Part shown: piece by piece, positions 58,063-60,000 of the stretch
How the letters are laid out: each line of letters begins with the position of its first letter
How positions within the stretch are numbered: the stretch's first letter is position 1
DNA from: Bugula neritina
Lineage: Eukaryota; Bryozoa; Gymnolaemata; Cheilostomatida; Bugulidae
Reading direction: 5' to 3'
DNA length: 60,000 nt
NCBI GenBank assembly: GCA_964035545.1
Contig: OZ037771.1
Coordinates: 14,578,633-14,638,632 of the forward strand
The notes under the pieces: generated by a model
Seen by the model: only the letters and a program-made list of their open reading frames with translations
Databases searched by the model: none
Told to the model about the DNA's origin: nothing
Position numbers and translations under genes: made by a program

Positions 58063-60000
58063 ATGGATTACAGAAGTGTTTTATTAGTCGTAAGTATATA
58101 ATTTATTCTGATTAAGTTTTAGAAATATTAATTTGAATTTTAAAATAAATATAATATTATATGTTTGTTTTAGATTATTGCTATGCTTCTTGGAAAGACC
58201 GATGCGTTGCACAATCTTCATTTGAGGTATGCAAGCTAAACTTAGTCTGTTTGTGTACCATCATATACAGCATACTCCAATTTTCATCTATTCCCACAAA
58301 TTTTCCCATATCAATTTTAGTTCTTCCTTTAAAAGATTAACATCTACAGTATATATCTCAAGTTACTCCCAAACAAAGACTCCTAAATTAAGCTATAAAT
58401 ACTATAAATTTGAATCAATAGTTTGAGGTGAATAAACCTAAGCAGGAAGTATATAATTTATTTCAATTCTTTGTGAGATTTGCCAGCTAACTTTTTTTAA
58501 TTTTATTTGAGAGATTTTGTAATGCAAAATTATTTGCCTGATCTAGAATATTCCATCAGTATATATACTAGCTGTTATTCAAATATCTGAGTTCTATGTA
58601 GCCCGGTGCTACTGTGGATTGTGAAGCCTTCAAATTGAAACTGATATACACAGGCGTTTGCCTTTTTGGAAAAACATGAAGAATTTTTGGCACCATTTAC
58701 GCTCAATTAGATTTAATTGCTTATAGCTGGGCAAAGACCTATATAGTTAACATTAACTATAAGCACAATAGACCTGAAGAGTTGTGCAGATGGGGCAGAT
58801 ATTATTTTATTAAAGTTGTTTATCAAACTTTTACTAAAATATGCTTCGCTCTAAACATAGCCAGCACTGGTGGTGTTTCTAACTTACTACAATGTTTGAT
58901 GAGTTTACTGTCTTTTGTTTCTACAAAAACATTGATGAACATATAACAGCTTAGCAATGCTACAGTCAACTGGTTCAGGGCTAAACATGCATTTGTAGTT
59001 TTTTACCCTTTGCAGTCTCTCCTACACCAACTTTGATCTATTTCTCAAGACACATTACCCAGTTTACCACATGGAGCCAGACACTTTTAAGGGTAATAGT
59101 AGTCTACTAATAGGTGGATCCAGAGGTCTAGAGATCACTGATGGCCAGACAACCACACGGATTCTGAAAATATTTGTGAGCAGCTTCACACAGCTGAACA
59201 GAACCCATGTAGTGGTAGTGCATCGCTTTGAACATTGCTTGAAAATCCTCAACAGAGAGAATGGAAATTTCCAGACTCTGGCAGGAAAATGTGGTTACAG
59301 TGGGTACACAGAAAAAGGAGTGACGAGTGGACAACATTTCAAACCATTTGGTGTTCAGTTAGATATCAGAAACCCTGGCAAACTCATAGTAACTGATACA
59401 TACCACCATGCACTAGTATCTGTAGATGTTCGAACAGGCCAGTTTCACACCATTACAAAATCAGGGTTTGAAGAACCTTCTAGCTTGCAATGGGCAAACA
59501 AGCAACAGGTGTTTGTGATTAATTATCACTCTTACATTTCTCAAGTGAGCTGGTCAAGCACTGGAGCTGTAGACAGTCACGTAGTCACTGGTTCACCAAC
59601 AAAGCAAGGTGATGCAATCGGAAAGATGGAAGAAGCTCAGTTTGACACTGTCACTGGAGTTGAAAAGCTAAGAGACAACATATACCTGGTAACGGATAGC
59701 AAGAATAGAAAGCTGAAGTTGCTAGACATGAATGAGCAAGTGGTTGGTGCTGTATGTGTCAGAGGCGAAGAATCTTGTTCAGTGAGTAGTGTATTACCCA
59801 GAGAGCCCACTTCTCTGGTGGAAATAGAAGGCAAGATGTACGTTGCCATGCACAACAACATCTACAAGCTTAGTGGTAAGAATATAGACAGTGAATATCT
59901 ATCTAATCTAAAATAATTATGGCGCAAGTTGCTATTTTCATCATTTTGATTACCAGCTCTATAAACCACTACGATAATCATATAACCCTATGGACCCTAA
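58063..60000 (+). CDS. Array gene 11 (5' part): secreted NHL-propeller protein
   Basis: Exons in view: 58063-58089 (MDYRSVLLV), 58174-58226 (IIAMLLGKTDA) and 59016-59875 (860 nt, one codon longer than usual). The signal peptide fits the family pattern. The propeller has the QLNRTH sequon; the second sequon is lost (STGAVD for NGTVS). [16 protein letters not shown] and ESC keep the four Cys. The third blade is LIVTDTYHHALVSVDV. It ends KLSG with a GTAAG donor in phase 1. The tail exons must lie beyond the right edge; no exon 4 acceptor in a usable frame is seen in the last 125 bases. Confidence 0.83.

Noticed and set aside
59876-60000. Search for exon 4 of array gene 11 in the last 125 bases
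   Set aside because: The only acceptor-like site near the edge (TTACCAG) leads to an early in-phase stop; the real exon probably lies beyond the window.

Overview
The window is animal nuclear DNA: AT-rich, intron-dense, with GT-AG introns, AATAAA poly(A) signals, long dinucleotide microsatellites and tRNA-derived SINEs. A clear PDZD11 orthologue at the left end supports a metazoan. A marine invertebrate, perhaps a lophotrochozoan, is a guess; nothing here fixes the species.

Layout. 1-3698: non-coding DNA with a short minisatellite. 3699-6698: PDZD11-like gene (+), whose last intron holds two minisatellites. 7264 to the right edge: a same-strand tandem array of one gene family, here called array genes 1-11. 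Genes 1, 2, 4, 6, 8, 9 and 10 are complete and open. Gene 5 carries an in-frame stop. Gene 3 is a truncated pseudogene. Gene 7 has lost its 3' modules. Gene 11 runs off the window. Orphan last exons lie at 39574-39685 and, inverted, at 44303-44414; the inverted one goes with inverted exons 1 and 2 at 45188-45373. Between genes 1 and 2, on the minus strand, is an unrelated single-exon ORF (12121-14139) with paired CxxC motifs and an 11-residue tandem repeat.

Array gene design, rebuilt from splice sites and phases: exon 1 (7-10 codons) and exon 2 encode a signal peptide and a variable mature N-terminus; exon 3 (854-860 nt in every intact copy) encodes one NHL-like six-bladed beta-propeller; exon 4 (optional, two Cys), exon 5 (two Cys), exon 6 (two Cys) and exon 7 (two Cys, ends at the stop) form a Cys-rich tail. 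Intron phases are 0, 2, 1, 1, 1, 2. Products are about 456-537 residues, predicted secreted, N-glycosylated and disulfide-bonded. I do not recognise the tail as a named domain and cannot give a function. A rapidly expanding secreted family of this kind would suit immunity, allorecognition, reproduction or a secreted matrix, but that is inference.

The array shows birth-and-death evolution: a recent 3.4 kb tandem duplication (genes 8/9), exon 4 gain or loss without frameshift, a nonsense mutation, microsatellite invasion of coding exons, an inverted partial copy, and 3' exons more alike between genes than the propeller exon, which suggests gene conversion.
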